64,000 bases of DNA from Synechococcus sp. ROS8604 (GTDB lineage: Bacteria; Cyanobacteriota; Cyanobacteriia; PCC-6307; Cyanobiaceae): the NCBI RefSeq assembly GCF_014279655.1, contig NZ_CP047946.1:372001-436000 (forward strand), given 5' to 3'. Each line of letters begins with the position of its first letter. The stretch's first letter is position 1. The translations under genes were made by a program, and so were the position numbers. The notes below the pieces were generated by a model. The model did not search any database. It saw nothing but the letters and a program-made list of their open reading frames with translations, and was not told the DNA's origin. This document shows positions 25,536 through 34,431 of this stretch, piece by piece.

Positions 25536-25560
25536 CTCTTTGCGTTGTCAACGTAAAGAG
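25536..25560. repeat. 25-bp near-perfect palindrome
   Basis: CTCTTTGCGTTG, a central T, then CAACGTAAAGAG: 12-base arms with one mismatch. It lies about 140 bases upstream of the pqqD-like promoter. No T-run follows on either side, so it is not a standard terminator; an operator or a small IS end is possible. Confidence 0.6.
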
Positions 25561-25581
25561 ATTAATTATCTACTTGATGCT

Positions 25582-25743
25582 CTAATCGAGCAATTGCGGC
25601 GTTGGGTCTCTGAGGGGATTCTCTCCATTGCTTATGGCCTTAAGTCTCGGCTGATTGCTGCCTTTGATTGTTGAAAAGCTTGTTGAACTTGGAGATGATA
25701 TTTGATGGACTGATTGTGCTTTGATTGCTTTTATTTGTGTCAT
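25582..25743 (-). CDS. Small frame upstream of the pqqD-like gene, doubtful
   Basis: A 53-codon frame starts with ATG 25743 (MTQIKAIKAQSVHQISSPSS) and ends at TAG 25582, same strand as the RiPP-type pair. It is rich in Ser, Thr and Gln, and has a polar C-terminal half with ISNGENPLRDPTPQ. There is no good ribosome-binding site, and the opposite strand holds a helix-like remnant in the same place. It could be a precursor peptide only if the pair still works; chance is as likely. Confidence 0.2.
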   Translation of the reverse strand: MTQIKAIKAQSVHQISSPSSTSFSTIKGSNQPRLKAISNGENPLRDPTPQLLD

Positions 25744-25780
25744 TTGCTGGCAGGCTACGATTTTTAAGACTTATTTGTTA

Positions 25781-28700
25781 TTATAGTATTCCTTCTTGTT
25801 CGGTTAGTTCACGCATTGCTTCGATCAGCCATCGGCGGCATCGAGCAGGGGATGCTTGATAAAACTGACTCCAAGCCGCGGCTTTGTGTTGGTTGTAGCT
25901 GCCAATGTCTTGATCGGGATGGGTGCTTTGCCAGCCCACACGCACGGCATGGCCAATCACCACATCCAGTGCAATGTCGTCCTCAAATCGCATGTCAGGA
26001 TTAGTCATCGCGAAGGCCATCAGAGAGAGCAGGCTTTCCGTGCACAGTTGGCGGTACTCAGCAGCTTCAATACGACTGAGCAGGTGCTCGACCTGAATGG
26101 CGAAGTTGCGTTCGCCTGGGGTTTTTTCCAGCACCAAAGCGCTGGTTAGACGGTTGCGTCGCTCCAATTTGTCTCCGATTACCAGCCCACGGCAGTGATG
26201 CAGGAGGGACCAGATGCCGGCATAGAACTCCTTCGGGACTTGTTGCAGGGAGCCCAAGCGCATGCGGTGTTGCAGCCAGTCGGATCCGCTGGGTCGTTCC
26301 TCAAGGGGCTCAGGCACGGTCCACTGCACATGTCCGCGCAGGTGAAGCAGCTCTCGTCGCTGTAGGGCTGCGCGGGCGTGGTCGACGTCGTTTAGCAGGG
26401 CTTGAAGGCGCAAGCTGATCGCATGGGGGGCTTCGCTGCACAGGGCTTCAAAGGCTTCGTCCTGACTCAGTTGCCTCTCGGCTGCGAGTTCTGAGGTGAG
26501 CAGAAGCAGCAATTGCCCCAGCTGCAGGGTGAGCGTGCCCTTGAGTTTTTCTGGTTCTCGGCGGGCAAGGCCATCAAGAGCCACGAGCAATTCCTGCTGC
26601 AGCATCCGTTCTCGGCCGTCATTGCCACAGGTGCGTTCAATCAGCGCGGCAATGGCCGGGCTGGAAGCCGGGGCGCTGAGACGGGAGTCGCTGGTGTAGT
26701 TCCTTCCCACCACCACTTGCTTTTGGCGGCTGAGTAGGTCGATCACAGCATCCTCAAGCTGAGGATGGACCTGCCCCATTGCACCTGCACAGCGGCGTGC
26801 CACATTCCAGTCACCCTGGCTCAGCCCGCGGTGGTAGATCTCCTCCAGCAGGGTGACCAGCTCAATCGGTGTGCCTTGAGGGCCACTGAGAATCGCTCGA
26901 GGCCCCAGTTGGCGCTTGAGCAGTTCAAGCACTTCGGCTTGTTCTCGGAGCGAGTGGCTGCTCCAGAGGCGATTGCGGAGCTGAGCGAGGGGGATGTCAT
27001 CGAGCTCCTGCTCCTGGGCTGCGGTGAGGTCGCTGAAGTCGGTGGAGTCTTGTAGGTAGCGCGCTGCATTGCTCCGTTGCTGGGCGTTGCTCTTGGCAGT
27101 CGTGGTGGGCAGCGTCACCCACTGAGCGCTGAGAGAGAGTGTTTCAAGGTCGCTGAAGCAAACAGGAACATCCTCGATGCGTCCGGATTGCAGACGCGTG
27201 GTGAGATCGACCAGCAGCTCAGGGTTGTTCTCAAGAAGGTTGGCTTCCACTGGGATCAGCAAGAGCGGTGAACCTTCACCGCGCCAGTGCCGCTGCAGCA
27301 GGTGCAGTTCATTGATGACCGTTTCCATGAGCTGGCGTGGGTCATGACTGACGAAAAAGGTGTCTTCTTCCAACACGGCCGGTAGGACGGCAAGCTGCTC
27401 GTCGCCCTGGCGGTAGAGGCGGGCTGTGTCCGAGGTGTCGGCTCGGAGCATCGGCTGACCGCTCAAGCGCAGAGCTTCATCTGCCCCGACGGCGCCGAGG
27501 CGATCGTTGAGGTTGCTGGATGGCACCACCTGGATCGGGCAGGCCTGTGGATCGCTGACCGGGAGCCCTCGTGCCTTGAGTTCAGCGGCGAGGGAGCTGT
27601 TGGTGGGTGCAAGGGCCACCAGAACCTGTTCGGCGCCGATCTCGGCGGGGAATCGGCGGCCGCAGGGATCCAAGTCCCCTGGCTCGATCAGTCCTGCCAT
27701 CAGCATGTCCCCCAGCCAGGCAAGGCTCTGGGTCCAAAGCAAAGGCACGTTCTCGTTGGCTAGGCGTTGTTGGCTTCCTGGTGCCCGTCGTTCCAGTTCC
27801 ACCGCACTGTCTGGGACCAGATAGAGCTCGGGGTAGAGCTGCTGTCCATGGCGTTCGACCTGCAGGATTTTGAGCCGTTCTTGCCAGTAATGCGCGTCGG
27901 TCCAACGCTCTTCGCAGCAGGCTGTCAGCTGCTCATAGGCCAAAAAAAGAGGCCATTCCGATTCCACGCCTTCGAAATTCACGAGTTCGGCCCGTTCGTA
28001 ATGCAGCCGACTGACGTCTTCGACAACGGTTTGATGGCCGTCGCGGCGGAAGCGTTTGTATCCATAGGGGCCACCGAGCTCGCGGCGGATGCGTTGGACG
28101 GTTCGCTCCACCAGCTCGTGCTCTTCCACCGCCCAGGCTGGGTAGCCGATGATCGAGAGACAGGCGCTGTCGACCTCCTTGCTGGCGGATTCCCTGGGCA
28201 GAAGTCCTTGCAGGGCCCGACGCAAGCGGACGACAGCCCCTTGCGGCACCAGCACCTGCACCGATCCATCCCCGTGGGAGCTGAAAAGATCCACGCCATC
28301 AAGGGCCTCAAGTGCCGCTTTGGCCATGCCAATGGAACTGGCGTTGCGTTCGGGCAAGCCTTGATTCCCCTTGTCTCCCCGCTCCCAAATTCCGTAGTCG
28401 GGCACTCGGTAGGCCCGGGCTACGTAGTAGACGAGGTTTTGGATGAACGCCACTTCATGGCGATTGCGAATCACGGCGAGACCGCCGCGGCTGAGTTGAG
28501 CGAGCTGCAATAAGAACAGCGATGTCGCATCTAGTTGCAGATGTCCCCAGCCGTCATCGGCCACAACCTGATCGCCATTGGCGCTGTTGTATTTGGCATG
28601 CAGGGCGTCGAGCGGATCGAGGCTGTACTTGAAGCGCTCCACTTTTGAGGCTTGGCGCATCATGCTGTTAAGCAAGCCGCGCATCAGCCCCAGAACCCGT

Positions 28701-29029
28701 TGTTCGAGTTCCCAGCTGCGTTGGCTGCTGCCTCCGTGAAGGCGACGATGGGCGATCGCCAGGCCCCAAACGCACTGAATCGAGTACACGCAATCGCGAA
28801 CCCAGGCGTCTCCGTAGTTTCCGTGCACGGTGTTTGCCGTGCTCGCTGGAAGCAATCCGCTCACGGGATGCTGACGTTCTAAGACCACCGCTTCGATGGC
28901 CAGATCCAGGCTCTTTAGTTTTTCAAGGCGTAGCTCGTGCTGCTCCTGAGGGGTCGGATGCGACAAAACCGTGGCCTTCCAAGCGACCGGATCTAGATTC
29001 TCGCTCGCAGTCGATTTAGGGATGGACAT
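25781..29029 (-). CDS. GH15/phosphorylase-kinase alpha-like (alpha/alpha)6-barrel protein
   Basis: This is a large protein of about 1082 residues related to glycoside hydrolase family 15 and the alpha/beta subunits of phosphorylase kinase. The N-terminal catalytic-like barrel has HPVSGLLPASTANTVHGNYG, DAWVRDCVYSIQCVWGLAIA, DGWGHLQLDATSLFLLQLAQ and YGIWERGDKGNQGLPERNAS, which line a glucoamylase-type pocket. The last 500 residues resemble the helical C-terminal region of the kinase regulatory subunits. Substrate and activity are not known. ATG 29029 (MSIPKSTA) and ATG 29038 are both possible. Its 5' end overlaps that of the divergent glycosyltransferase gene. Confidence 0.82.
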   Translation of the reverse strand: MSIPKSTASENLDPVAWKATVLSHPTPQEQHELRLEKLKSLDLAIEAVVLERQHPVSGLLPASTANTVHGNYGDAWVRDCVYSIQCVWGLAIAHRRLHGGSSQRSWELEQRVLGLMRGLLNSMMRQASKVERFKYSLDPLDALHAKYNSANGDQVVADDGWGHLQLDATSLFLLQLAQLSRGGLAVIRNRHEVAFIQNLVYYVARAYRVPDYGIWERGDKGNQGLPERNASSIGMAKAALEALDGVDLFSSHGDGSVQVLVPQGAVVRLRRALQGLLPRESASKEVDSACLSIIGYPAWAVEEHELVERTVQRIRRELGGPYGYKRFRRDGHQTVVEDVSRLHYERAELVNFEGVESEWPLFLAYEQLTACCEERWTDAHYWQERLKILQVERHGQQLYPELYLVPDSAVELERRAPGSQQRLANENVPLLWTQSLAWLGDMLMAGLIEPGDLDPCGRRFPAEIGAEQVLVALAPTNSSLAAELKARGLPVSDPQACPIQVVPSSNLNDRLGAVGADEALRLSGQPMLRADTSDTARLYRQGDEQLAVLPAVLEEDTFFVSHDPRQLMETVINELHLLQRHWRGEGSPLLLIPVEANLLENNPELLVDLTTRLQSGRIEDVPVCFSDLETLSLSAQWVTLPTTTAKSNAQQRSNAARYLQDSTDFSDLTAAQEQELDDIPLAQLRNRLWSSHSLREQAEVLELLKRQLGPRAILSGPQGTPIELVTLLEEIYHRGLSQGDWNVARRCAGAMGQVHPQLEDAVIDLLSRQKQVVVGRNYTSDSRLSAPASSPAIAALIERTCGNDGRERMLQQELLVALDGLARREPEKLKGTLTLQLGQLLLLLTSELAAERQLSQDEAFEALCSEAPHAISLRLQALLNDVDHARAALQRRELLHLRGHVQWTVPEPLEERPSGSDWLQHRMRLGSLQQVPKEFYAGIWSLLHHCRGLVIGDKLERRNRLTSALVLEKTPGERNFAIQVEHLLSRIEAAEYRQLCTESLLSLMAFAMTNPDMRFEDDIALDVVIGHAVRVGWQSTHPDQDIGSYNQHKAAAWSQFYQASPARCRRWLIEAMRELTEQEGIL

Positions 29030-29807
29030 CACCAGCATCGGTCCGCGTGATCAACGTCGCTTCCAAGTGCTGGGGGTGCCAGTCGATGCTTGTCGCGATG
29101 TCACGGCAGCAGCCATCGGTGTGCATGCCGACGGGGGAGGTCAGCTCGTGACCCTGAATGCCGAAATGACGATGGCGGCACGTGCCAACCCACGCTTAGG
29201 CGCCGTGATTGCTGACGCCGATCTGGTGGTCCCCGACGGTGCAGGCGTTGTTTGGGCTCTTCGTTTGCAGGGTGTCCGGGTTCGCCGAAGCCCTGGCATT
29301 GAACTGGCGTGGGACTTGTTGGCTTATGCCGAGGCCCATGGTTGGTCGGTGGCGCTCGTGGGGGCTGCGCCGCAGGTCATGGAGCGCCTGTGTGATCGCT
29401 TGGTGGTGGAGCGGCCTGAATTGCGCCTGGTGCTGGCGCAACATGGCTATCTCAGCGAGGAGAAATGGCCTCAGCTGGAAGCCAACTTGTGCAAGCTGAA
29501 CCCAGATTTGGTGCTTGTTGCTCTTGGCGTTCCCCGTCAAGAAGTTTGGACTCAGCGCTTGAAAGCCACGCAAACCGGCATCTGGATGGGTGTGGGTGGC
29601 AGCTTTGATGTCTGGGCTGGCCTCAAGGAACGGGCACCACGATGGGCCAGCCATTTCCAGGTGGAATGGCTTTACAGGCTTTTGCAGGAACCAAGCCGTT
29701 GGAGGCGTTATCTCGCCCTACCCCAGTTTGTTTGGGCTGTTTTGGTCAGCGGAAGCCGACGGAAGCCTGCCAAACAAAAGCAAGCAACAGGAAGAACAAG
29801 GGAATGA
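29022..29807 (+). CDS. WecB/TagA/CpsF-family glycosyltransferase
   Basis: This GT26-family enzyme of about 261 residues transfers an N-acetyl-mannosamine-type sugar to a lipid-linked acceptor in polysaccharide synthesis. The motifs are [32 protein letters not shown] with the catalytic Asp, [27 protein letters not shown] and [20 protein letters not shown] chose ATG 29022; upstream codons in the frame lack similarity and lie over the GH15-like gene. The C-terminal tail is basic. The 3' end overlaps psbK on the opposite strand by about 62 bases. Confidence 0.88.
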   Translation: MDITSIGPRDQRRFQVLGVPVDACRDVTAAAIGVHADGGGQLVTLNAEMTMAARANPRLGAVIADADLVVPDGAGVVWALRLQGVRVRRSPGIELAWDLLAYAEAHGWSVALVGAAPQVMERLCDRLVVERPELRLVLAQHGYLSEEKWPQLEANLCKLNPDLVLVALGVPRQEVWTQRLKATQTGIWMGVGGSFDVWAGLKERAPRWASHFQVEWLYRLLQEPSRWRRYLALPQFVWAVLVSGSRRKPAKQKQATGRTRE

Positions 29808-29889
29808 TCGGCAGGATGTCGATCAGCGGACCAAAGGCTTGATAGGCCTCAGGTAGCTGGGCCAGCAAATCGAGGGTGTAAGCAGCCAT
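29746..29889 (-). CDS. psbK: Photosystem II reaction centre protein K
   Basis: A 47-residue gene reads [20 protein letters not shown] and continues [20 protein letters not shown] to QASVGFR. The mature PsbK starts near QLPEAY after a short presequence and has one transmembrane helix ending in VWQASVGFR, the strongly conserved C-terminus. PsbK stabilises photosystem II at the thylakoid and helps hold CP43 and pigments. It lies 30 bases downstream of tgt on the same strand, a common cyanobacterial order, and overlaps the 3' end of the glycosyltransferase gene. Confidence 0.95.
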   Translation of the reverse strand: MAAYTLDLLAQLPEAYQAFGPLIDILPIIPLFFLLLAFVWQASVGFR

Positions 29890-29919
29890 CCCGGCGAATT
29901 CAGGGTCGGAGCACGGACG

Positions 29920-31038
29920 CTACCACGTGTGATGGGCTCTGGAGCTCGGCTCCCACGGAGCGAAATCCTCTGAAAAGCAACCATCACGAATGGCTTGCCC
30001 CATGGCGGTGGTGAATCGGATCAGATGGGTGAGGTTATGGAGACTCAAGAGTGTGAGTCCGAGCAGTTCCTCACTACGGATCAGATGGTTCAGGTAGGCA
30101 CGGGTGTGATGGCGGCAGGCCGTGCATGGGCAGCTTGCGTCTAAAGGGGTGTGGTCGTGCCGGAACCGAGCATTGCGCAGGTTCCAGCGCTCGCCTCCCA
30201 CCAAGGCGGTGCCATGTCTGCCGAGACGGGTGGGCAGAACGCAATCAAACAGGTCAATCCCATTGGCAACGGCGACGGCCATCTCGCGCAGGGTGCCAAT
30301 GCCCATCAGGTAGCGGGGGCGATCCGCGGGTAACAGGGGTGTGACCTGACGCACGATCTGATGCATCTCCTCCACCGGTTCGCCAACGCTGACGCCGCCG
30401 ATGGCGATGCCGGGCAGGTTGAAGTCCGCCACCGTGCGTGCGCTGAGATCGCGAAGGTGGGGAAAACAACCCCCCTGCACAATCCCGAAGAGGGCTTGGT
30501 CGTCGCGTTGATGGGCGTCTGCACAGCGGCCCAGCCAGGCGTGAGTGCGCCGACAAGCTTCCGCAACATCGTTCTCGCTGGCTGGATAGGGCGGACATTG
30601 ATCGAAGGCCATGGCCACATCGGCGCCAAGGCGCATTTGGATCTGCATCGACCGCTCGGGGGTCAGCAAGATTCGGCTGCCGTTGCGAGGGTTGCGGAAG
30701 TCGACCCCTTCATCGTCAATCCGGTTGAGATCGCCAAGGCTGAACACCTGGAAGCCACCGGAATCGGTCAGCATCGGTCCGTCCCAGCCCATGAACCGAT
30801 GCAGGCCGCCGGCGTCGGCAACGATCGCTTCCCCAGGCTGGAGATGCAGGTGATAGGTGTTGGACAGCACCATTTGAGCGCCGGTCTCTGCCAATTGAGA
30901 GGTGGTCACCCCTTTCACGGTGCCCAGCGTGCCCACGGGCATAAATCGTGGCGTCGTGACGGGACCGTGAGGTGTGTGGAAGCATCCACAGCGAGCAGCC
31001 GTGTGTCGGCAAGAGGCCTGAATCTCGAACTGGAACAC
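29920..31038 (-). CDS. tgt: tRNA-guanine (queuine) transglycosylase
   Basis: Tgt swaps guanine 34 of GUN-anticodon tRNAs for preQ1, the first tRNA-level step of queuosine synthesis. The catalytic segment [16 protein letters not shown] contains the nucleophilic region's first aspartate, and the zinc site is [20 protein letters not shown] (Cys, Cys, Cys and His). The length of 372 residues is normal with GTG 31038 (VFQFEIQAS). The frame extends to ATG 31098, which would overlap the start of cobS. psbK follows 30 bases downstream. Confidence 0.93.
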   Translation of the reverse strand: MFQFEIQASCRHTAARCGCFHTPHGPVTTPRFMPVGTLGTVKGVTTSQLAETGAQMVLSNTYHLHLQPGEAIVADAGGLHRFMGWDGPMLTDSGGFQVFSLGDLNRIDDEGVDFRNPRNGSRILLTPERSMQIQMRLGADVAMAFDQCPPYPASENDVAEACRRTHAWLGRCADAHQRDDQALFGIVQGGCFPHLRDLSARTVADFNLPGIAIGGVSVGEPVEEMHQIVRQVTPLLPADRPRYLMGIGTLREMAVAVANGIDLFDCVLPTRLGRHGTALVGGERWNLRNARFRHDHTPLDASCPCTACRHHTRAYLNHLIRSEELLGLTLLSLHNLTHLIRFTTAMGQAIRDGCFSEDFAPWEPSSRAHHTW

Positions 31039-31096
31039 AGGCCCTCGGGCAACGGACCAATTTACGGTGAGCCCTGTTGGTGCATGGGTCGAGGTC

Positions 31097-31861
31097 ATGG
31101 CTTCAGCCCCCTTCTGGCTGCGCGATTTCGTGGGTGCCTGGATTTTTTATTCGGTGCTGCCGGCCTGGCCCTGGCCGCAGCCTCGCTTTGAGCGCATCGC
31201 CCGCTTTGCGCCCTGGATCGGCTTGGTGATTGGCGGACTGCAGGCGGGATTGTGGTGGCTTTTGTCCGCTTTGGGATGGCCTCAAGTCGCGCTCGTCCCA
31301 GTTGTTTTGGCCTTGGGGTTGTGGTTGACCGGTGGGCTCCATTTCGATGGACTGATCGATACGGCTGACGGTCTCGCTGCAGGACCGGAGCGCTGCCTAG
31401 AGGCGATGGAGGACAGCCGTGTGGGTGCTAGTGGTGTGCAGTTGTCTGTCCTGGTGCTGTTGCTGCAATTTGCTGCTTTGGTGCGTTTGGGCTCCCTGGC
31501 GCCAATCGCCTTAGTGGTCACGAGCTCTTTGGCAAGGGTCTCGCCCCTTTGGGCGATGGCGCGTTTCGCTTATTTGCGCGTGAATGGAACGGCTGGGTTT
31601 CACCGTCGTCACCACCAGGGTCTTGGCGATGCTGTCCCAACCCTTGTTTTGTTGGTGGTGATGAGCCCCCTGCTTGGGCAGCTGCCGCTCTTAACGGTTC
31701 CTGTTTGTTTCCTTAGTGCACTGATTGGCGCTGAGTGGCTCGGCCGGCGTCTAGGGGGGATGACGGGAGATGGCTATGGAGCTGTTGTGATGCTCAGCGA
31801 GACCTCTAGTTTGTTTTTCATCGCCCTGTTGGCGCCTTTGCTGGGCTCGGGGGGAGGCTGA
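31097..31861 (+). CDS. cobS: Adenosylcobinamide-GDP ribazoletransferase (cobalamin synthase)
   Basis: CobS joins alpha-ribazole to adenosylcobinamide-GDP, completing (pseudo)cobalamin at the membrane. The 254-residue protein has about six hydrophobic helices. The characteristic motif is [20 protein letters not shown] followed by [15 protein letters not shown], whose acidic residues bind Mg2+. ATG 31097 was chosen ([10 protein letters not shown]). Divergent tgt may start immediately beside or inside it. The 3' end overlaps the convergent histidine kinase gene by 44 bases. Confidence 0.93.
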   Translation: MASAPFWLRDFVGAWIFYSVLPAWPWPQPRFERIARFAPWIGLVIGGLQAGLWWLLSALGWPQVALVPVVLALGLWLTGGLHFDGLIDTADGLAAGPERCLEAMEDSRVGASGVQLSVLVLLLQFAALVRLGSLAPIALVVTSSLARVSPLWAMARFAYLRVNGTAGFHRRHHQGLGDAVPTLVLLVVMSPLLGQLPLLTVPVCFLSALIGAEWLGRRLGGMTGDGYGAVVMLSETSSLFFIALLAPLLGSGGG

Positions 31862-32954
31862 GAAGGAAGGCATTGCCGCGGCTTGGCAGGCTCGGGTCGA
31901 GCTGGTTCGGTGTGGTGTGTAAAACCAGTGATCCACCCCGTTCTTCGGCGAGATGTCGGGCGAGTGCGAGGCCTAGTCCGGATCCGGATTGATCCCTGCC
32001 GCTGCTGCCCCGTTCTCCTTTGCGGAAGATCAGCTCTTGTTCTTGATCCGGGATGGGAGGTCCCCCGTCCCAGATCAAGATGCCGCGTTCCAGCAGGCTG
32101 AGTCCGAGTGGACAGCCTGTAGGGCTGTATCGAAAGGCATTTTCCAGCAGATTGGCCACGATCTCTGAGATCACGGCATCGTTATCTGGCCGAATTTCTT
32201 GTGTCCAGGCAGGCCAGTTGGCTGGTGTTTGCCAGACGCGGTTCTGGAGGGCTGCGGTTGCGGCAGCCCGTTCAATCAGGGGTTGGAGGAGGCGTTCGAT
32301 CGTGAGCCCTGGGCCCTTCGTTTGCACCTGAGGAAGTAGCAGTGGGGCGGGGGCCTCGGGGCGATGCGGCAGGTTTGCTTGACCGATCAGGTCCAGGGAT
32401 GTGATGTAGCGGTCGAGCTGGGCCTGCTCTTGAAGGAGTCCCGTTACCAGTGGGCGTTGGAGATGCTCGGGCCCCAAGCGACGGAGCAGAAGCTGGGCAT
32501 AGGTGCGCAAGGCTGCCAGTGGGTTGCGCAGCTGATGCACCACAAGATTCAGCTGTTGGCGTTGCTGATGGAGCTCCTCCCGTAGGCGACTGCGTTCGAG
32601 TTCCAGGCCAAGGCTGTAAGCCAAGGCTGAGGCGCTGGCTTGCAGGCGGCGATCGAGTTGGTCGGACCATTCCGTCTCGCGCTGCTGCTCTGCCCTGATG
32701 ACTCCCAGCAAGAGGTCGTCATGACGAAGGGGAAACCAGTGACGCTCTGGCGCTGGAATGCGCAGGATGGGGTCGTCGGCAATCTCTGGTAGGCGGCCAC
32801 CATCGGGAGGCCATTGATCCAGCATCGTGAAGCTGGGCGCATCTCCTTCACTGCTTTGCGCGATGTAGACAACGAGCTTGTCCAAAGCCTCGTCGCCAGA
32901 AAAACTCTGCAGTTGTTGCTGGACCAGGGTGAGGAACCGGTTGGACAGCTGCAT
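31818..32954 (-). CDS. Two-component sensor histidine kinase, GAF-like N-terminus
   Basis: This 378-residue protein has no transmembrane segment. The N-terminal ~120 residues resemble a divergent GAF-type sensor domain. The dimerisation/phosphoacceptor helix is LNLVVHQLRNPLAALRTYAQ, with the phospho-His in VVHQLRNP. The ATPase domain has an N box IVANLLENAFRYSPTG, G1 LIWDGGPPIP and G2 SGSGLGLALARHLAEE. No receiver domain or response-regulator gene lies next to it, so its partner is encoded elsewhere. The signal is unknown. Confidence 0.88.
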   Translation of the reverse strand: MQLSNRFLTLVQQQLQSFSGDEALDKLVVYIAQSSEGDAPSFTMLDQWPPDGGRLPEIADDPILRIPAPERHWFPLRHDDLLLGVIRAEQQRETEWSDQLDRRLQASASALAYSLGLELERSRLREELHQQRQQLNLVVHQLRNPLAALRTYAQLLLRRLGPEHLQRPLVTGLLQEQAQLDRYITSLDLIGQANLPHRPEAPAPLLLPQVQTKGPGLTIERLLQPLIERAAATAALQNRVWQTPANWPAWTQEIRPDNDAVISEIVANLLENAFRYSPTGCPLGLSLLERGILIWDGGPPIPDQEQELIFRKGERGSSGRDQSGSGLGLALARHLAEERGGSLVLHTTPNQLDPSLPSRGNAFLLSLPPSPAKAPTGR

Positions 32955-33344
32955 TCGTGAAGTTGTGTGCCTGGATACAGCCGGGGAGGCAACTCAAGAC
33001 CTGACCGTCTTGCCAATTCTGGGAAAAGTCTTAAGATCAGATGATCGACCGACGGCGCTCTTCATTGCGGTGCCGGTTTCCTGTCGATTCTGCTCGGGTT
33101 GCACTTTCGTTGCTACCAAGGTTACAGCAGAGGTTGATGTGTCTCCTGTTGTCATCGGTTTTATGCCGTTGAAAGCGATGGTGTTTGTCGGTTTGTCTCG
33201 CAGCTTTGGTTGCGCGATCGACCCCCCGATTCGCTGACGTCACGATGCTCTTTTGAGTGTCTCACTTGATCGAATGCCGTCTCAAAACGGTGCCGGTCTT
33301 TCTTGACACCCCCCTCTCACTCCCTCAACAGGGATTTTTGCCCA
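32955..33344. other. 390-base intergenic region
   Basis: This separates the divergent histidine kinase and DUF3155 genes and should hold the promoters of both. I see no convincing small gene. The short frames present (for example 33037-33243 on the minus strand) look like chance. No strong hairpin terminator is visible. Confidence 0.55.
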
Positions 33345-33713
33345 ATGTCCAAAAAACGGAAGAGGATTAGTCGTCGTCGCCTCGCTGGCCAGCGTGTGCT
33401 CGCACACGTGCCGACTCACCATCTCGAAACTGGTGAACACAAGCCTGTGACAGCGGCTCGTCGCTACATCGCTGAGGGCGTGCTTATGCCCCCGGCCCTA
33501 GTCAACGTTCGCCGGAACGAACACACCACAGATCGATTCTTCTGGGGTGAAAAAGGACTTTTCAGTGCTCAGTACGCTGAGGAAAATCATTTCCTGTTCC
33601 CTTCCCTCCGTTCCATCGTTGATCACGTTGGTGAAGAGGTCATTTTTGAAGGCCTAGATCTGGCGTCTGACGATTGGGAGGAAATGGAAGAGTACGAATA
33701 CGCCTTCGTCTGA
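33345..33713 (+). CDS. DUF3155 protein of cyanobacteria
   Basis: This 122-residue cytosolic protein belongs to DUF3155. It opens with a very basic stretch, MSKKRKRISRRRLAGQRVL, has the family core KPVTAARRYI and VRRNEHTTDRFFWGEKGLFS, then AQYAEENHFLFPSLR, and ends with an acidic tail (DDWEEMEEYEYAF). The start at ATG 33345 gives the conserved N-terminus. The role is unknown; the basic N-terminus could bind nucleic acid, but that is a guess. Confidence 0.85.
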   Translation: MSKKRKRISRRRLAGQRVLAHVPTHHLETGEHKPVTAARRYIAEGVLMPPALVNVRRNEHTTDRFFWGEKGLFSAQYAEENHFLFPSLRSIVDHVGEEVIFEGLDLASDDWEEMEEYEYAFV

Positions 33714-33747
33714 TTCCCTTTCATTTCAACTCTTGATCGCAAAGCCC

Positions 33748-34371
33748 TTAAGCGTTCTGAGCTGTTTGATCCAGCCAGCGCTTGAGGGCTTTTTTCATCT
33801 CAGCCTGAGCCTCAACGGGGATGGCATGCCCATTCTCAAAACTAAACAGATCACAGACTTGCTTGCTGGGCGACAGCTCGTTTTTTAGCGCTAAGGCTGC
33901 GGAATGCGGCACAACATCGTCATGCCGTCCATGCAGAAGAAGCACAGGAGGGCGAATCACAGGAGTTTGCCAGTGGGGATGGGGATAGGCACTGCATGCG
34001 ATTAATCCGGCGAGCGGTAAGTCACAGCCCGCGGCCATGGCCATCGCGCCTCCTTGAGAAAAGCCCAACAGCACGGTTGCTTCCAGTGGGATCTCCGCCG
34101 AGCCCAGCTTGTTGATGCGTTCTTTTAACCCTTCAACCGCTGCTGGCACGGCGGCCCAGTCGGCTGGGAAGAGGCCGTACCACTGGCGTCCTGAGCCTTG
34201 GGTTTGCAGTTCGGGAGCTTGAAGGGCCACCAGTTCGAGGGGTGTCGCGATCGCCTCGGCGAGCGCTTGTCCCAGGGGCATCAGGTCGCCGGCATCGGCG
34301 CCCCAGCCATGAAGAAGAACCAGGCGTGCCCGAGCCGGTCCTGAGGGTTGGCAGAGTAGATCGGCGGCCAT
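33748..34371 (-). CDS. Alpha/beta hydrolase, carboxylesterase/phospholipase type
   Basis: A 207-residue single-domain hydrolase of the carboxylesterase/acyl-protein thioesterase-like family. The nucleophile elbow is LLGFSQGGAMAMAAG (Ser in G-F-S-Q-G), the Asp is in HGRHDDVVP, and the His in FENGHAIP. The oxyanion region is LLHGWGADAGDL. Its substrate is probably a small ester; none can be named. It is divergent from purH by about 60 bases. Confidence 0.87.
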   Translation of the reverse strand: MAADLLCQPSGPARARLVLLHGWGADAGDLMPLGQALAEAIATPLELVALQAPELQTQGSGRQWYGLFPADWAAVPAAVEGLKERINKLGSAEIPLEATVLLGFSQGGAMAMAAGCDLPLAGLIACSAYPHPHWQTPVIRPPVLLLHGRHDDVVPHSAALALKNELSPSKQVCDLFSFENGHAIPVEAQAEMKKALKRWLDQTAQNA

Positions 34372-34431
34372 GGCATCAAGTGCGCGGTTGCTGCGTAGGT
34401 TGGCTCAAGCCCAGTCTTTCGTCCTGCTGTC

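Larger units (their letters stand above)
25398..25780. other. Intergenic stretch at the right end of the island
   Basis: There is no confident gene between the pqqD-like promoter and the GH15-like gene. It holds a palindrome (25536-25560). A plus-strand frame at about 25540-25674 reads NYLLDALIEQLRRWVSEGIL and looks like a gene remnant. The minus strand holds a 53-codon frame (25582-25743). Confidence 0.55.

Noticed and set aside
19938-25780. Prophage or integrative element interpretation of the island
   Set aside because: I see no integrase, no phage structural or replication gene, no tRNA or attachment repeat at either border. Low GC, decay and one IS remnant support only an acquired accessory region.
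27767-28513. 248-codon frame on the plus strand within the GH15-like gene
   Set aside because: The minus strand encodes clear GH15 motifs across the same bases; the frame has no independent similarity.
30361-31191. 276-codon frame on the plus strand opposite tgt
   Set aside because: It is a shadow of tgt, which carries the diagnostic zinc and catalytic motifs, and it runs into cobS in another frame.
33037-33243. 68-codon minus-strand frame in the gap before the DUF3155 gene
   Set aside because: Its composition is unlike protein, it has no ribosome-binding site and no recognisable similarity.
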